From NCBI GenBank assembly GCA_026874595.1, contig CM049320.1, forward strand, positions 18,240,988-18,304,987: a DNA stretch of 64,000 bases, written 5' to 3'. This document shows, piece after piece, positions 36,165 through 50,737 of the stretch. The notes beneath the pieces were generated by a model. It made no database searches. It saw nothing but the letters and a program-made list of their open reading frames with translations, and was not told the origin of the DNA. The DNA comes from Sipunculus nudus (taxonomy: Eukaryota; Annelida; Sipuncula; Golfingiida; Sipunculidae). Made by a program: the position numbers and the translations under genes. The stretch's first letter is position 1; every line of letters starts with the position of its first letter.

Positions 36165-38214
36165 ATTTGTGAATATTCTTTATGGTGCTCCTGAATTCAG
36201 ATCATTTACTGGATCCACACAAAAATCTGATCAAATCATTTTACCACATTGTATATATTTATGTTTCAATAAACCTAGTTTATGTTTCTTTTTTTATGAA
36301 TTTACTTTACTCACATCATCATCATACCTGGTAATGACTTATAAATCAGTTATTTCACTAATATAAACTCAGTACATTCCAATCCTTAACTTAATCATTT
36401 CTTAATATTAGAAATATATTACTATTTTTTTTTCATCATTATCAATCTCCTCAGTTATTGCTCTCACTGGCATTCTTCTAAGATACATTATAAAAGGAAT
36501 GAAATTGCCTTCTTGTTTTTATACATGTTTGACAAAAAAAGCAAATGACTATATATATCTTGTATCTCAGTATATCTAAATACATAATTATTTATATCAT
36601 GATCATATTAATGTATCATATTAATGTATACACTTTAAATTTCTGGTTTCCATGGCATCTCATAGCTCAAAAACCTAACCACCTGAAACAGACTCCCTGA
36701 CATGTAGCAGTTCCCACCACCATAAAAACACTAAAAACACCATAATTAACTCATAAAACCCATGTTTTGCCCTATTTTATCATATGTCATACCAACAAAA
36801 TGACAACAGCACAGTAACCAAACCTCTAATTAGACAGCAGAAAAATGGCTTGAAGTTCCATAAAAAATTGCCCCACTACACCCCCCATGAATGTACAACA
36901 AAAACCAGCCTTGCTGTCAGACAACAGGTGCTCAATTAAACGTCTGTTAAGACTCATTTTCAGTACATATAGCAGGTTATCGTGACATTCCAACATCATC
37001 TCTCAGGAGACATGATTCTGCGTGTCGTTACTGATGTTCCGTGTGACATACGAGGCCTCAGGTGTGTTATAGAAAAAACTCAGTGCAAGGTGGTTGACCT
37101 TATGACAGCTTTGTAATATATGACAGTGTGTCCCCAGTACAGTCATGACCTCACTGTTCTTGAACTTGCAGTCTCTTTTTTAACTATATATTGAGTAGAG
37201 GGTTCATCATTAGCTAGACATCACCCATATATGAGAAAACATGCGACTAAGAACTCATATTTTGCAAAAAAGTACAAGGAATATGATCTAACAGTGTCCT
37301 GGGCTTTAAATTTTAAAGACCCACCATAGGATATAAACATATTTATAACAATTATAATGTAATTTGTGAGGCTTTTAAATTTTCACCAAAATACTCATAT
37401 ATGGCCCACTGTCATGTCCCTTATCCTATTCCAAGGTATCCATGACTTTACTAGCAATATATAATCTATATACCTGGTTACAATTATGTCAACTCTATAT
37501 CAAACAAGAACCAACACAGTACATCTGACAAATGGGTTGCTCAAAATTTCATAAAAATCCATCACAGCTTTATGAGTTACCTTGCTAACAGACAAACCAA
37601 CCAAGTTAAAGAAGACAAAAACATAACACCTCAGTGTAGGTATATAATCAATGTTGAAGTCACATGGAATTAAGCTCCCAACTAAAAACTCCTGCTCGCT
37701 TGTCTTAAGTATATAGAAATGTTTTCCCATTCTTTTCATAAAAAAACACATATATATTACAATGTATAGTAACCTTCAGCCGAATAGCATGTAACGTACA
37801 TCTCACAAGATTAATTTATGCTCCTGATCTTTCTATGGGAGGTTTGTAACACTCTGACAGGAGGAGCTTATATATTAACTTCCAGGTAAATATACATCAT
37901 CGTTCCTCAGCTTGGGTGGTAACGACTCTGGCATCTCTTGCTGACAACATCCTCTCCTCATATTAATATAAATATTTCATGGTACATGCTTCTGTCATAG
38001 CCTGAGCTCTTTTTATACATTATTATCATTTCAGTGTTTAATTAATTTAACATATTTTAAAAGAGTTTGATGCTTCTTTAGTGTAGGACATAACTCATGC
38101 ACTCAATCCTGCTATGGCTGGCCTAGCTGACTGACTGACTGAAAGTGAAGTCGGCGCTCAGAAAATCAAGCCCACACTGGCTCCCTGAGCAACAACAAAG
38201 TTTGACAGATTGAG

Positions 38215-38430
38215 TCTTTTTTTTTACAGTTAGATATTTAAGGTGAGAGTAGAAGACACTGATAGTGTTGAAGATCATAGTGAGAGAGATGGAGGAAGCC
38301 GGAGAACCTGGAGAGAACCACCGACCTTGGATGGGCCACTACAACCCATTCTCATGGCAGCACCTGGGATCAAACCCAGGTCGCCAGCGGAGAAGGCCTT
38401 GTGTTATACCGCTTAGCTCTCTAGGCCCCT
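38215..38430 (-). mobile_element. tRNA-derived SINE
   Basis: Read on the minus strand it starts GGGGCCTAGAGAGCTAAGCG (A-box-like, at 38430), has a clear B box GGGTTTGATCCC (38366-38377), a conserved-looking body (GGTTCTCTCCAGG, TCTCCGGCTTCCTCC) and ends in a short poly(A) (about 38217-38226). This is the standard head-body-tail plan of a tRNA SINE. It is not a functional tRNA gene. Confidence 0.78.
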
Positions 38431-41100
38431 ATAACTGTTCTTCAATAATAATACCATGTGGTCAGACCATATCGGACAGTTATGTCAACTGTGTTTATTT
38501 GGCTTGAATATTCCATTTATTTTTTCCACTTGGTAATATCTGAATTACAGCTGCATTTGGGTGCCATATTTAAACTTTAGAGTCTTAAGTATTCATCATT
38601 ATATTTTATTAAATAATTTTGTAATACCAGTTTATTGGACTTTCTGTGTAGCTGTATTTCATATAGTGTTATACCTTGAACTTATGTGAGTTATAGTTTG
38701 GTGCTATTTTCTACTTGCAAACCTCAGGGAAATCACGAAGAGAGAGAATAGGACAAGAGAGAAAGAGAAAGATGAAAGAAAGACAAAATCTGAACAAGTA
38801 AAAGAACAGAGAACAGAAAGAAAGTGTAAAAGATAAACTAAGAAAATGAGTGATATTACAAAAGAAGGGGCACATATATCTTTTATAATCTTTTCTACAG
38901 CAGTCCATACATAAGCATTCTGAAAATATGGATAAAGAACAAATGAATGAGCCTGTGACTTGTATACATGCCACAGCTATGTTAAAATCTTTCATAATAA
39001 TCATATCCTTGAATTTCACAACTGAAGGATGCACTGCATGGGACTGTTTTTCTGTTTTTTCAAAGAAATGTTGGATATTTTTTTCATTATGATTTCCTCC
39101 AAACAAAATTTTCCCAGGACAATACCATTATAATGAAAAGTATATGTTTAATGTACACCAAGTAGCATGTTCTATGTATAAATGTACCCATTACAAGAAA
39201 ATAAAGCTGTAACAAAGCAGCATGCATTTTTTAAGAGTAAACCTGCACACTGGCAGAAAAAAATAACAGCTGACAGTTTTACTGGAGACTGAATAACCCT
39301 AATGCATTGAGCAGAAGTTGCTTAATTGTCAAAAAAACCTGTAACCTTATATAAACATACATACTACATTATATATCTTATAACTCATTAATCAGTCCTA
39401 CATGTAAGACAATCCCACACAAACAGCAACATCTGTGAATAGAAAATGATAGAGAACAGAGGTACACTCCTATAAATTAACAGGATGAGGATACAAACTA
39501 CCCACCCCCTCCTGTATAACTGGCACTTGCATCATGATTAAGAACTCAATACATGGATATTATAGTCAAGAAGATACTTGAACAAAGTGCCCCCACTCTC
39601 GAATTGGGTACAATAACTCTCCAAGCGTTACTGTACACTCCTGGCGGGTAAACACTATGTTTGCTTAATTTAGTGGTCTATGAACACATTTGGTAGCCAT
39701 ATGGCCATCCTGAGCTAGTTCTAGTAGAATCTGCACAAGTTTAACTTGTTTAGCCCAATCTCTGTTAATCTCTCTACACATTTCTATTACTTATTTTTAC
39801 AGCATACCAATCGCATAACCACAAGTACAGAAAATTCATGTAATATACATAAAAGATATTGTTGCCTTTTCAGCATGATTAGAGAGTCAGTCAGTATTAA
39901 TATATGTGATAAAAAAACATGCAAGAGGAAAGTTTTGTCAATAGGTTGAATGAACTAGATAATATTTAAGCAATTTGTCAAATCCAATGTGTTTTGGGTT
40001 TTGGTTTATGGAATGACAGAGTGAAATATGATTATAATTATATTATACTCAAAGTTTATTTATTTCTTTAATTCAGAACTTCAGCTCATATTCAGTTTTG
40101 GAAAAAAAATATATTCATGTAGGAATCCTGATCTTTATCTAAAGCTACTGAAGTTCTGACATTAAGAGTGATTGTATTTAAGAATATTTTAAATGAAACA
40201 TTTATTTCATAAACTATTCTGGCAAGTTAATATGATTTGGTATAAAAATGTATACATTACTTTGGGGGGTCTACACTATTCAGTAATAATCAAGTTGTTC
40301 AATGCAGTCACATGAACTGTTCATTATTGTGTTGTACTACACACATTCAACATTGTTGACATTCACACACAAATTTGCAAGGAACCTCTTGTATTTATCA
40401 ATGGATAAATTTTCAGAATGAAGTATCTTATGCCACATTTATTCTTTTGGTTGATTAATTAACTTGCATAGAACCATTCAATTTGTGACACTGTTTTGCT
40501 ATACTGTGTATGGCAACCTGTGACCCAGATTATTTCATCCTGTAACATATTTATATAGAGACCATGATCAAAGTCTGTTCAACATTCCGTGAAATGTTCT
40601 TTCTTATACTTGGGAGATTACCTGCCACTTATACACCTACACAGAATATACAAGTGCAATAAGGTAACTACAAAGTTCAACCAGTACATTTTGCACTGCT
40701 TGTATTAGTGTAGAAAATGCAAAAGCATATTTGCAAGTTATTGTAGAAACCACAAATGTGATAAACTGTACAGGAGGACAGCCAATCAGAATTAAGCTCA
40801 AGTTCCAGATGTACATAATGCAGACACAAAATGCAGAATGCAGATGAAAGTAGGTACCAACTCAATAAATAAAGTGAGATTCAATTTCCTTGGATGCAGC
40901 ATTAAGAATACACATCATTATCAAGCAAAACAAATCTCTACATGTAGTTCTGTATGGTATACCAAACTGGAAATTCTTATAACATCTTGTAACTGTCCTT
41001 TCTTGTACAATATCCTAAGCAAATATAATAGGCACTATATGGTTAATTGCTCTACATTTGCCTGCTGCCCTTTTACAAGTATCCAATCACTTTTAAGGTA

Positions 41101-41230
41101 AGAGAGCTCATCCTCATGGTAAAAACTTTTGCTCAGAGTCTAAGCACTGACTGTGGTCAGAACAGGATGTAAACATTCTACCTGATGGTCACAAGTCCAG
41201 CACTTATACCATTATGCCACCATGCTCCAC
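41101..41230 (-). mobile_element. tRNA-derived SINE fragment, related to the one at 45.7 kb
   Basis: The minus strand reads GGTGGCATAATGGTATAAGTG, GGACTTGTGACCA and a degraded B box (TGTTTACATCC). The order of phrases matches the copy at 45692 (TGTCATAATGGTGAGTG, GGCTTGTGACCA). Confidence 0.55.
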
Positions 41231-41408
41231 AACAAGTATTTAATATTTCATTGTTTTAATATTTAATATATTATTTACTATTTTAAGACAAGGTACAAGT
41301 CCAACACTCATACCATTATGCCACCATGCTCCACAACAAGTATTTAATATTTCATTATTTTAATATTTTATTATTTTATTATTATTTTAATATTTTAAGA
41401 CAAGGTAC
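41191..41408. repeat. 104-bp tandem duplication carrying a SINE head
   Basis: ACAAGTCCA.CACT.ATACC and the following 'attatgccaccatgctccac' occur at 41191 and again at 41295, with ATT-rich filler and 'aagacaaggtac' at each end. The SINE 5' part was copied along with its flank. Confidence 0.75.
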
Positions 41409-42765
41409 TTAGTTTTATATATTTAAGGTTATATTTGTAAAACTATCACTTATATAACAGGTTTTTGATATTCAACAAGATACTGTGTAATATGTTACAA
41501 CAATAGAACTGCAAACTGTATCTACATCTTACCACACACAGGTTAAACACCAACATTTTTCATTAACTTGAGAAAATAATGTGACTTGCATACCATGTAA
41601 TTAACAAGAATATATACTATATGGATAAAACACATAAAAATAATTTACATGTCTCTTCTTGTGAATGTCAGTATCAAACTCCCGAGGTACAAGAACGGCC
41701 AGAAAAAAATGACACACTAATGTTGTGTGTCTGATGAAAAGGCAGCCATAATTTATTTCCTAGTCTCCTCCTGAGGCACACAGAAAGGAATGATGTTGTA
41801 TAGCAATATAAGGCTAAGACCTGTAATAACAAACTTTGGGTTGTTACTTGGTGACAGGTAAACTACTGCTTTTTCTAAATAAATGTAATAAAACTGGTTA
41901 ATTTTTTTAACATTTTCAAGAATATTGCAGAAACAGTTCGTCCAACAAACAAATTTTCAAAGAAATAAAAGAATATCTTATCACTTTTTCTTATATAATA
42001 CATACTGAATATGATCAATGTAAAAGTAATTTTAATGTAAATTTTTACTACAGAATATTACAAAGAAAGAAAAATAAATTCATACCACAGTCATAGCATT
42101 TTTTATTCAAGCATACTATCAACTGAACTCTGTCATGGCTTGCCACTAGGCAAGGTCCAAAAACCACTTACTTCAGTGTGTGAATATTGGACAAATATAA
42201 TATGCTCCATGACCTAAGCACTTGTACTGTAACCCTACGTAGTACATTTCCTAATCACACCTCACACATATTTTATACACATTTGGCAGAGTGCATACAA
42301 AGACTTGAGCATGAATCTGTGGATAAGGGAATCAAATAACCCCACTCAGGGCATGACAAATTGTATCCTTATAATTTATGCGATATCATGTTCCTATGAA
42401 ATAACTGGCACTCCAGGGCAGAGCTCATGAATTATTCATGAAGGGTTTGTACAATACATGCAGGAGTTGATTCGAAATAAAACATGATAGGTGGCAGCAA
42501 ATGTCAAGAGAAGTCAAGTGTTACGATATAATCGACCAGTCACTTGCAATAACACAGTAAGATAGCTAGGGTTTTCAAAACGCCCCTCGTGGGGTATAAT
42601 ATCCAACCCCTTTGTGTGCCCTTATTCAAGGAACAGAGAGTTGAAGGAGGCATTCTCCTCGCAGATATGTAAAACCACCGAGACACTCCCCTTGCGTGAG
42701 TTTATGTCATTGTTGCAGGTGTATTGGTCATGTCATCATACTGTGGCATTGAGTGTCAACTACAC

Positions 42766-43242
42766 TTAAAGGTGCCCATTCACCTACCTTTTGAAAAAGA
42801 ATTTCTGTGATTTCTGGCTTCGTCTATGTATATAGGAATAATCTAAGGGTAGTTCTGGTTATGAAAAGTTCTTATAAGGCCTCTTTGAAGGATGTATGAA
42901 CTTGTTTATCAATAACATGTTGGTAAACACAGCAATGTTGACAAAAAAAACACAAGTAACCTAAGGTGGTAGGTTGCATATATGCAGAGGTATAAAGGTC
43001 ACTTTTTGCAACACATCATTTGCAAAGGTCTGACTTATCTGACTTCCCACCAGATGTCCTTGTTAAATTTGTTTTGATTGTTTTGGTGGGCTCCCACATA
43101 TCATAAACACGTACGTTGATATGAACAAAACAAGCAGCCTGTGTGCGGTGATATCCATGTTTTCTGGCCTATTTTTATAAGAGCTCCAATGGATTACCTT
43201 TAGTTTAATATAAAGATCAAATAGGTGATTGGGCCCCTTTAA
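42766..43242. mobile_element. TTAA-flanked MITE (piggyBac-like)
   Basis: About 477 bp with inverted ends: TTAAAGGTGCCCATTCACCT at left and, read in reverse complement, TTAAAGGGGCCCAATCACCT at right. Both ends abut TTAA, the target of piggyBac-type elements. No transposase frame, so non-autonomous. Confidence 0.7.
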
Positions 43243-45691
43243 TAACAGATGTCCTCACTCTCCTGTATTTAGTGACAGAGCTACTTAATAACATCTTGGA
43301 TGAAACCTTTAACATTCTCATACAAATCTAAATTGATCTCCTTCACAGAAAGAACAATTTTTCAAATGTAATGGCATCAGGAAATTTTCACTCTGATATT
43401 CGCCAATATTTTTCTTTCATTTGTGCCATCATGTTATGGCATTCTGCCCTTAATACTTTAAAGAGGATATAAAGTAGGACCACACATGTTATCTTCCTGT
43501 CCATACAAGGAACATATGAAAAAACTTGGTTTCATATTTACTTCTAGCAAAAGAAATTTATCATGTTTGTTTGATTTAATGTTTGTTTGTCTGTAGAATT
43601 AAGCAAAAATTGCTGATATGATGACCATGAAACTATAGGAAATGGGCTAAGGATCAAGGCATCTTAAACTTCTGTTGTAGAGCCAGATAACCTTAGGATC
43701 CAGAAGGCTTATTTAGCCCTGGCAGAGGTATGAGCTCTACTCAGCACCATTCTAGTCCATTTATACATTCTGTTCCCATTTTAGAAGGACACATAATCAG
43801 CCAAATATATTGCTAAATATAAATATGCCTTATTTTTTTATGTGGCACAAGTAAACAGAAATTGTCCAAACTAATACAGTAATATTAAAGCTCAAAGCTG
43901 ATCTCTCCATAAGAGTGTTTCATTTTTGTGATATATTACATGGTATAATGACATATCTAACAACAAAAACTCTGCATCCCCTCTTGAGTAGCTAATATCC
44001 GGGTAACATGTACTGCCTAGCTGGGCTGATAGTGTCATGATTTACGTGCCTGAAGCAACTAAGCCATTTTATTTATGAGTCCCGGGCAACCTACAAAAAT
44101 ATATTTGCTATTCCCAAATTATACTTTAAGGTGTTTTTTCAACCTGGTATAAACAAGACTGAAGCATCACCAGCTTTGCAACTACAGAGAAGGAACAATA
44201 TTATCACTGCTGTCACCTCCCACAGAGCTAGCTCATCCTGTTAAGATCAGCAGTGGATCCAGGAATTAGGAGAGGGGGGGGGGGGTAGGTTAGGGGAAAA
44301 GGATGGATGGTACGGACATTATCCACAGTGTGAAACATCTTTTGTGGAAAAATATGTTGATATTGATAATTCAGGTCATTTCAGCATATTTTATTTGAAG
44401 GATAAAACTGTTTCATTTTGGGATAAGAATATGTTGGACAAACCTGTGAATTATAATATGGATAATCTGATTTTACAAAAAGAAAACAGTTATGGCATCC
44501 ATTTATAAAGTAAAGAAATTTCCAAAAAGTAGTACAAAAAAAGTATAATAAAATGACATACATAAGTAATCAAAATTAAAGCTTAAAATACTGTCTATAA
44601 ACCAATACCAGCTTATCACTTACCAAAATTAAGGCATTAAAAGTATACCTGTATAGTATTTATCAAATCACAAATTACGACACAATATATTGAAGTTTTT
44701 TTTTAGCACTGACTGAAATTTTTTATCTAAATTTAATATAACATGTGGTTGCTTTAAAAAGTATGTTTTAGCAGATTGAGACAATCATGAGTTCACATAC
44801 AGTTTTAAAGACATGCAATTATGTGCCAATATTTGTTTCATATTTTACATTGAAACACTGTTGTATAAATATATATCATGTTTATGTGATCTGCTAGTTA
44901 ATACCTGGTCAGAACCACACCCAATCATAGTGAACCAATAACACTGTATGTAGTATTTATTTAGTATCTTATGACACATGCCGACAAAGACAGGATGCGA
45001 CTTTATACACAATACGCAGGTGGTACATCCATGCATTAACTAAATCTGCAGGGAGTGAAGCCGTGATGTAGCCCTTAATAACACGTGCCCCAGTGCTGAT
45101 AAATACACAATCCGAGATAAGCTGTCTGTAATTACTGAACTCCCCCGTTCTGCAAACCAAGCACAACATGACATTGAACATATATCTGTACCGCATACTG
45201 GCCTAATCTGTTTGCCTAAGTGTACCTCTTATTGTCACAGCAGGCATATCAAGAAATAGGATCTTTATTTAGCAACTTGACCTGGTCAGCCTTTTCAAGT
45301 TGGTAACAAATGGTCATCACAGGGACCGCCTGGTAAATAATACACCAGTGTCAAAAGTGGTATTGGTGGGAGGAAATTATACAGAATTATCCCTGTCATG
45401 CCCTACCAGTAAATTATCTGGTGTCATTAACAAGCTTATCTGATTTACCAAAACATGCTCTATGAGAGCCAACTGACATTGACAAATTGGCTGTAACAGT
45501 TATTGTCGTCTATTGTATATGATTGAAACACATGACAATGAACACTTCAAAAGGGATTGGATTCCTTTCTTTTGCGTTCCCATTAAGCTTTTTTACAAAA
45601 TCATTTCTAATTAAAGGCACTGCAAGTTAAAATTAACAGGAATTGAATGTTATTTGCTCAATTTTGAATGATACTTTGTTCATTATATCAA

Positions 45692-45840
45692 GCATTGTGT
45701 CATAATGGTGAGTGCTCTGCCGGGGCTTGTGACCACAAGGTTATGGGTTTAAATCCCTTTCAAGCTGCCTTCTGTGTAAAGTCACCTGTGAAAATTCATT
45801 GCTACCAGGGTTTTATACCAATATTATAATCTAGCAAATT
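45692..45840 (+). mobile_element. tRNA-derived SINE
   Basis: A-box-like TGTCATAATGGTGAG (45699-45713) and B box GGGTTTAAATCCC (45745-45757) at a pol III spacing, preceded by tRNA-like sequence and followed by an unrelated tail. Mismatches in the stems argue against a working tRNA gene. Confidence 0.65.
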
Positions 45841-46829
45841 TTTAGAAAGCATTTCATGTCTCATCAAATTAACCCGAAAACAAATAGGTAATATATACTA
45901 AAAGTAATATATGATTAATTTTTTAACCACTCATTCCCATACATGTTAAAAGGCCTGACTCAAACATACATATACTCACATATACACTAAAGAAATAATG
46001 ACTCTGTGAAGAATATGGCTAAACACATGCTAAAGTAAACACTCATGTACCCTGGCTTCTCTTTATGATTAAATAAACATCAAATTACAATACTTTACAA
46101 AACAGATTCTTTCCTATGATATGGCCATATTTATAGTTAATGTCAATTCTAGACATTTTTTTTTCATCATAATTAGATCATAATCAAACTTGATTAAATT
46201 ATCCAGTGAACTAATTATGCAGATTTTTCATGTTTTCTTCATAAATCTGCTACAACCCTTCATTGTTTGTAAGCTGACTTGTGTGGTAAAACAAACTTTT
46301 AAACCTGAAAGCAATGCCCTTTCTTTAGTAATTAAATAACCAGGACTTCCATATTAAGAGCTCTGTAATGAAATTCATCTGCAAAAACAAATCTCAATGG
46401 GGCTTACATAACAAACAATGGAAAAAATAATAAATGGTCTATGTTTGACTTTGGGATAAACAAACCCAGACATTCTCCTTTTGTGGGGTTTTATTTATAA
46501 AACCCTTCAACAATGCATTAAGTTTATTCAACTGTACTTTAAACAGACTAGGACAAAAGGATCTTATTTCACTGTTTGTTATCTCATCAGCAGACACATG
46601 CACTGACGTTTGAATAAGGTTCCAGTTCATGGTTTAAGGTTACTTCTAATAAACATATTCTCATATCAAATTCCAGGTACTTCACAAATACTGTGTTGGG
46701 TTTAAGTGTATTATATAATCTAGTCTGACATGCATTCATGGTCCTGGCAATCTGTGTTTATAGTGCAACACTTTCTCCCTCAGTTAAGCTGAAGCACAAA
46801 ACTGATGCTTGTTATACAAATTATTATTG

Positions 46830-47110
46830 GGAGGTTAAATTTTAACCCATGTGTGTCTATCTGTCATTGTTTAGCCATACAAAAATACCTCCAATATTAT
46901 TAATTAAAAGAATATTTTCCCAAATAATAGTGCAGGATGGAGGTAATGTTTTCACCCATGTTTGTCTGTCTGATAGTCTTTTGCTTGCAGAAGATTGTCA
47001 TATTTTTATTCCTCACACATAGTTGCATGGCCATGTAGAAGTATTTTTGTTCATATATGTCTGTTTGTTCGGCTGTCTGTCTGATTGTATTCAAGACATT
47101 TAAAAAGCAA
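46830..47110 (+). repeat. Fragments of a dispersed repeat with GTCTGTCTG runs
   Basis: Two adjacent related pieces: 'ggaggttaaattttaaccca' (46830) and 'ggaggtaatgttttcaccca' (46938), each followed by a tgtctgtctg-type run. This resembles repeats I have seen in molluscan genomes; class not assigned. Confidence 0.45.
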
Positions 47111-48086
47111 CTTTATGATATGGTGTGGATAGGTTTGCCCTTCAGCAAGGAATAGCTGTAAATATATGTTTATAGATAAAAATACAGGAAACATAGTATA
47201 TTTAACTGTTTGCAGTTTTGCCCCATTTTTTGGTATAATTTTACAATAACATGATCAGATAACAATTATATTTTATCACAAGAACTTCCTGAAATTAAAG
47301 ATTTCTCTGCATGCAGAAAGCTTTACAGGCCATATATAATCATAACATTAAAGGAAATATGTGTATCTGACTGTATTAGGCTCTGTTTTTATTCTGAAGC
47401 TTTACAAGCCTGAGGGTTTGAACCCACAAACTTCCAAAATTTTACTCTTTAACCAAATATGCATAGGTATATAATGCATATATGTACACACACATGGAAA
47501 CATGGCTGGAGGAACCAGTGAGAAAGGTCAGTAGTAATACTAGTCAATGAAATTGAATCTCAGTGTCGAAAGAAGAAAAAAATGCTGAAACATAATTCAT
47601 TAGGTCTGGCCTTACAAAAACTAGGGTCTCCCGTACTAACTCACTAATAAACTGCACACTTTAGTACACCAGAAAAAAAGTGATTTTTTTAAACATTTCT
47701 TCATTACAAGCACAAGTGCACATAAAACATGAGCATAATCATAAACACATCCAACAAGACTTTCCAGCTTGGCAGAATTTTACTACAAAAACAGCGAGTA
47801 ACAGTAACTGGCACCATGTTCCCACACACGTCAGCGCACATTAACGCTTGATAAACCCCTAATCTCATCCCATTATGTTATCATGTTTTTATATGACTAC
47901 TCTCAGTTGGTTATCTTTGCTGTAGAGATTAACCATAAAGACATCACAAACTGTCTCCATCAGTTTGAGGGCTTCCTCCACTCTATATAAGATGGCAGTA
48001 ATGCTTCAAACTGAGATTGACATGATTAAAACCTTCCACTTCTTATAAATCCAGAGCTTATAAACTGAATGTTCTCCTCTTAATAT

Positions 48087-48290
48087 ATAAAGTGGAACCT
48101 CTATTAGTGCCCCCCCCCCTAAAAAGTCAAGGGGGTATTTCTTTATAGAGGGCAGTGATTGACAGTCCATTTTTTCTTCTTTTCATTATTTATATTGCAG
48201 CCATTACCTCCGTACAGTGGGGCACCTACATAAAATGAGCAGTTTGGCCTAAGTCTCATAAGTGCTTACCTTAGAGAGGTTTCACTATAA
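48087..48290. mobile_element. MITE of the AGTGGAACCTCT family
   Basis: About 204 bp with inverted ends AAAGTGGAACCTCTATTAG and (reverse complement of right end) ATAGTGAAACCTCTCTAAG. It includes a C10 run at 48109-48118. Confidence 0.6.
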
Positions 48291-49222
48291 TTTAGAAATT
48301 ATATTTATATATTCATATATCTGCGCATGATTTACAAGTTTATTTCCAGGAAATATTTAAATAACTAAAATTGTAGTTAAAACCTTATTTCTACATAGTA
48401 GTTCTTATATTTCTTTAATGGTTTCTTCATAATTTCTTTTTCAGTTAAAGTATAAGCTATCATCAGATGAGGCAGCATAACAAGTTATGATAATTTGAGA
48501 TACCATGAAATAGATATCTTTATTTAGTTTGTACTGATCTGACTTGTCATTCAAGTCCACTAAAATACAATATAGCATATCCCTTGATAGTGGTCTTACT
48601 TGTTATCCCTGTTTTACAGAAGAGATGTACTGTGACACATAACATGTCTACTAAATGTGAGACTTTCAAATACAAAGGCTGGGTAAAACAAATGTGATAT
48701 TTTTTAATTTAATTTTTTGGGTGAAGCTAACCCCTCCATTTTTCCTGCTGTCTTATCTAATCCTAAGTTCTACTATTATAGTAGTACTATGTATGTTGTA
48801 CATCTACATAGTTCCATTTCAGCTGGGCTACAATTGTGATGTTTATCTCAAAATACAGATTAACAGATTTAGTTTAGAAATGGCAGAGGTGCTGACCTGG
48901 ACTGGTGCTTCTACAAGATAAATAATACTATAGCCCATACACAAAACCCTAACTCAAATCAGGTATTATCAATAACAAACTAAGCTTTTCCACTGAGAAA
49001 ATATTTATTAGAATGAAATGTGACTGGTCTTAGATATGCCATAAAAGTTTCTTAATTATGTTTTACCACAGGGATATGTGAAACATGATCCCTATTTTTT
49101 AAGGTGATTAAATCTGTCAGTTGGCAAGGTATATATTTAACATATACTATCCATGTAGCTTCCATAATGAAGGAATTTAATTAAATAATTTACTATGGAA
49201 ATCACTAATTATATAAAAAGCA

Positions 49223-49500
49223 TGCCATTGGCATAATAAAGCCTGCCATTGGCATAATTAAGCTATCTACAGAATGTCTAAGAAGTAAGATAAGACAGAT
49301 AAGATAAACCTTTATTCATCATGCAAGGCATGAAATTCAGTTTGCAAGCATTTACAGCACATAAATAGGCACCTACAGGTATTGTACATGAATCAAGTAC
49401 AGACATTATAGCACATCACAGACAATTATAGCACATCACTGGCATTATATATTAATTATATCACAGGCATTATAGCACTTCACAGGTATTATACATATGC
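49223..49500. repeat. Short imperfect direct repeats
   Basis: 'tgccattggcataat' occurs twice at 49223-49262. Then 'cacaggcattatagcac'-type phrases recur about six times to 49500. Confidence 0.5.
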
Positions 49501-50737
49501 AAGAGTGAGCTGATCTATACTACATAAAATATATACATGTGACATGCCAATGATTTTTTTTTTTCAGTGTTAGAGATGGATCTTTTCACGTTTGTAATTC
49601 AATCTGCCATCTAGATTCCGGTTTGACATGTACAAGACCACACCAGAAAATTCTACACCATGTAGTGCTGTTTCTTTATAAACACCGCTCCATTACGTTC
49701 ATTTATACACTGTATCAGATATGGCAGATTCACACGATGTCAGCATAAATAACGGAACAAACTAGAATTTGTCTTGACAGATATGTACAGATGCTAAAAA
49801 ACTCCATCTGCAGGTAATTGAAATGCACTTGGCAGCACACATTGAGGGAAGTCGTCCTGCTTAATGCCATCACCCCATTTCCAAGCTGCGGTTGTCAACA
49901 CCAGTTGTTCAGGAAAGAGCTATCAATATACTGCATGGGAATGTTTTTACATCTCTCAAGAGGTTCATCTAGTGTACAGTTTAAGCCATACTCATATACT
50001 TTGCATAAACCAAATTTTACCTTGAAATAAAAACAGAAAAAAATATGTAAATTTAACTGCTTTATGTCCTATGTGGGTGGACATAAGTCGATGCAATCTT
50101 GTTTATTTTCCACAATAAATCACGGAGACTATAGGAATAAGAATTAGCATAAGCCAAGAAAGACTCCTGGTAAAATGAAACCTAAGGAAAAATATAATGA
50201 CCTTGAATTCACTGAGAGTAGAAGGTTATGACCTTGACCTTGACATTAAACCAGAGTGGTAAAGTCTAGCTCATATTAAACTGATAATCTGTGGTACCAC
50301 ATTATAACTTATAATATAAGAAAAAGCAATCTGCCATCACTACCATCTTAAGATCCTGTCAGTCAAAGAATGAGATACAACAGATCAGCTCAAGGACATG
50401 TTTGACAAAAGACCAAAGGGACAAATTAGCAACACACATCAGAATACCCTCACAAAAAAAATGATTATTTTTGAATCCAAATGATGATAGACAATAGAAG
50501 AAATTTAGAACAATCTTGAGCCTAAACCACAGAATTTCATTTGCCTTAATACTGATAAAGACCAAATACACTTTAATTCACATGATGGATACAACTGCAC
50601 TTACTACTAAAACTAAATGGATTTTATTCTCCAAAAGACCAGCTTTCTTAGGCTAAGAGTAAAGCAGCCAGGATAGCGAGTCAGATTCACAGCTGAGAGC
50701 TGTGGAGATTTTTCATGTGGTGGCCACTCTATATAAA

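Noticed and set aside
36103-36366. 87-codon plus-strand frame
   Set aside because: Its start lies in a MITE with palindromes; the rest is AT-rich chance sequence.
45692-45765. Functional tRNA gene
   Set aside because: A and B boxes are present but stems do not pair properly, there is no terminator run in place, and a related copy with a SINE-like tail exists at 41.1 kb.
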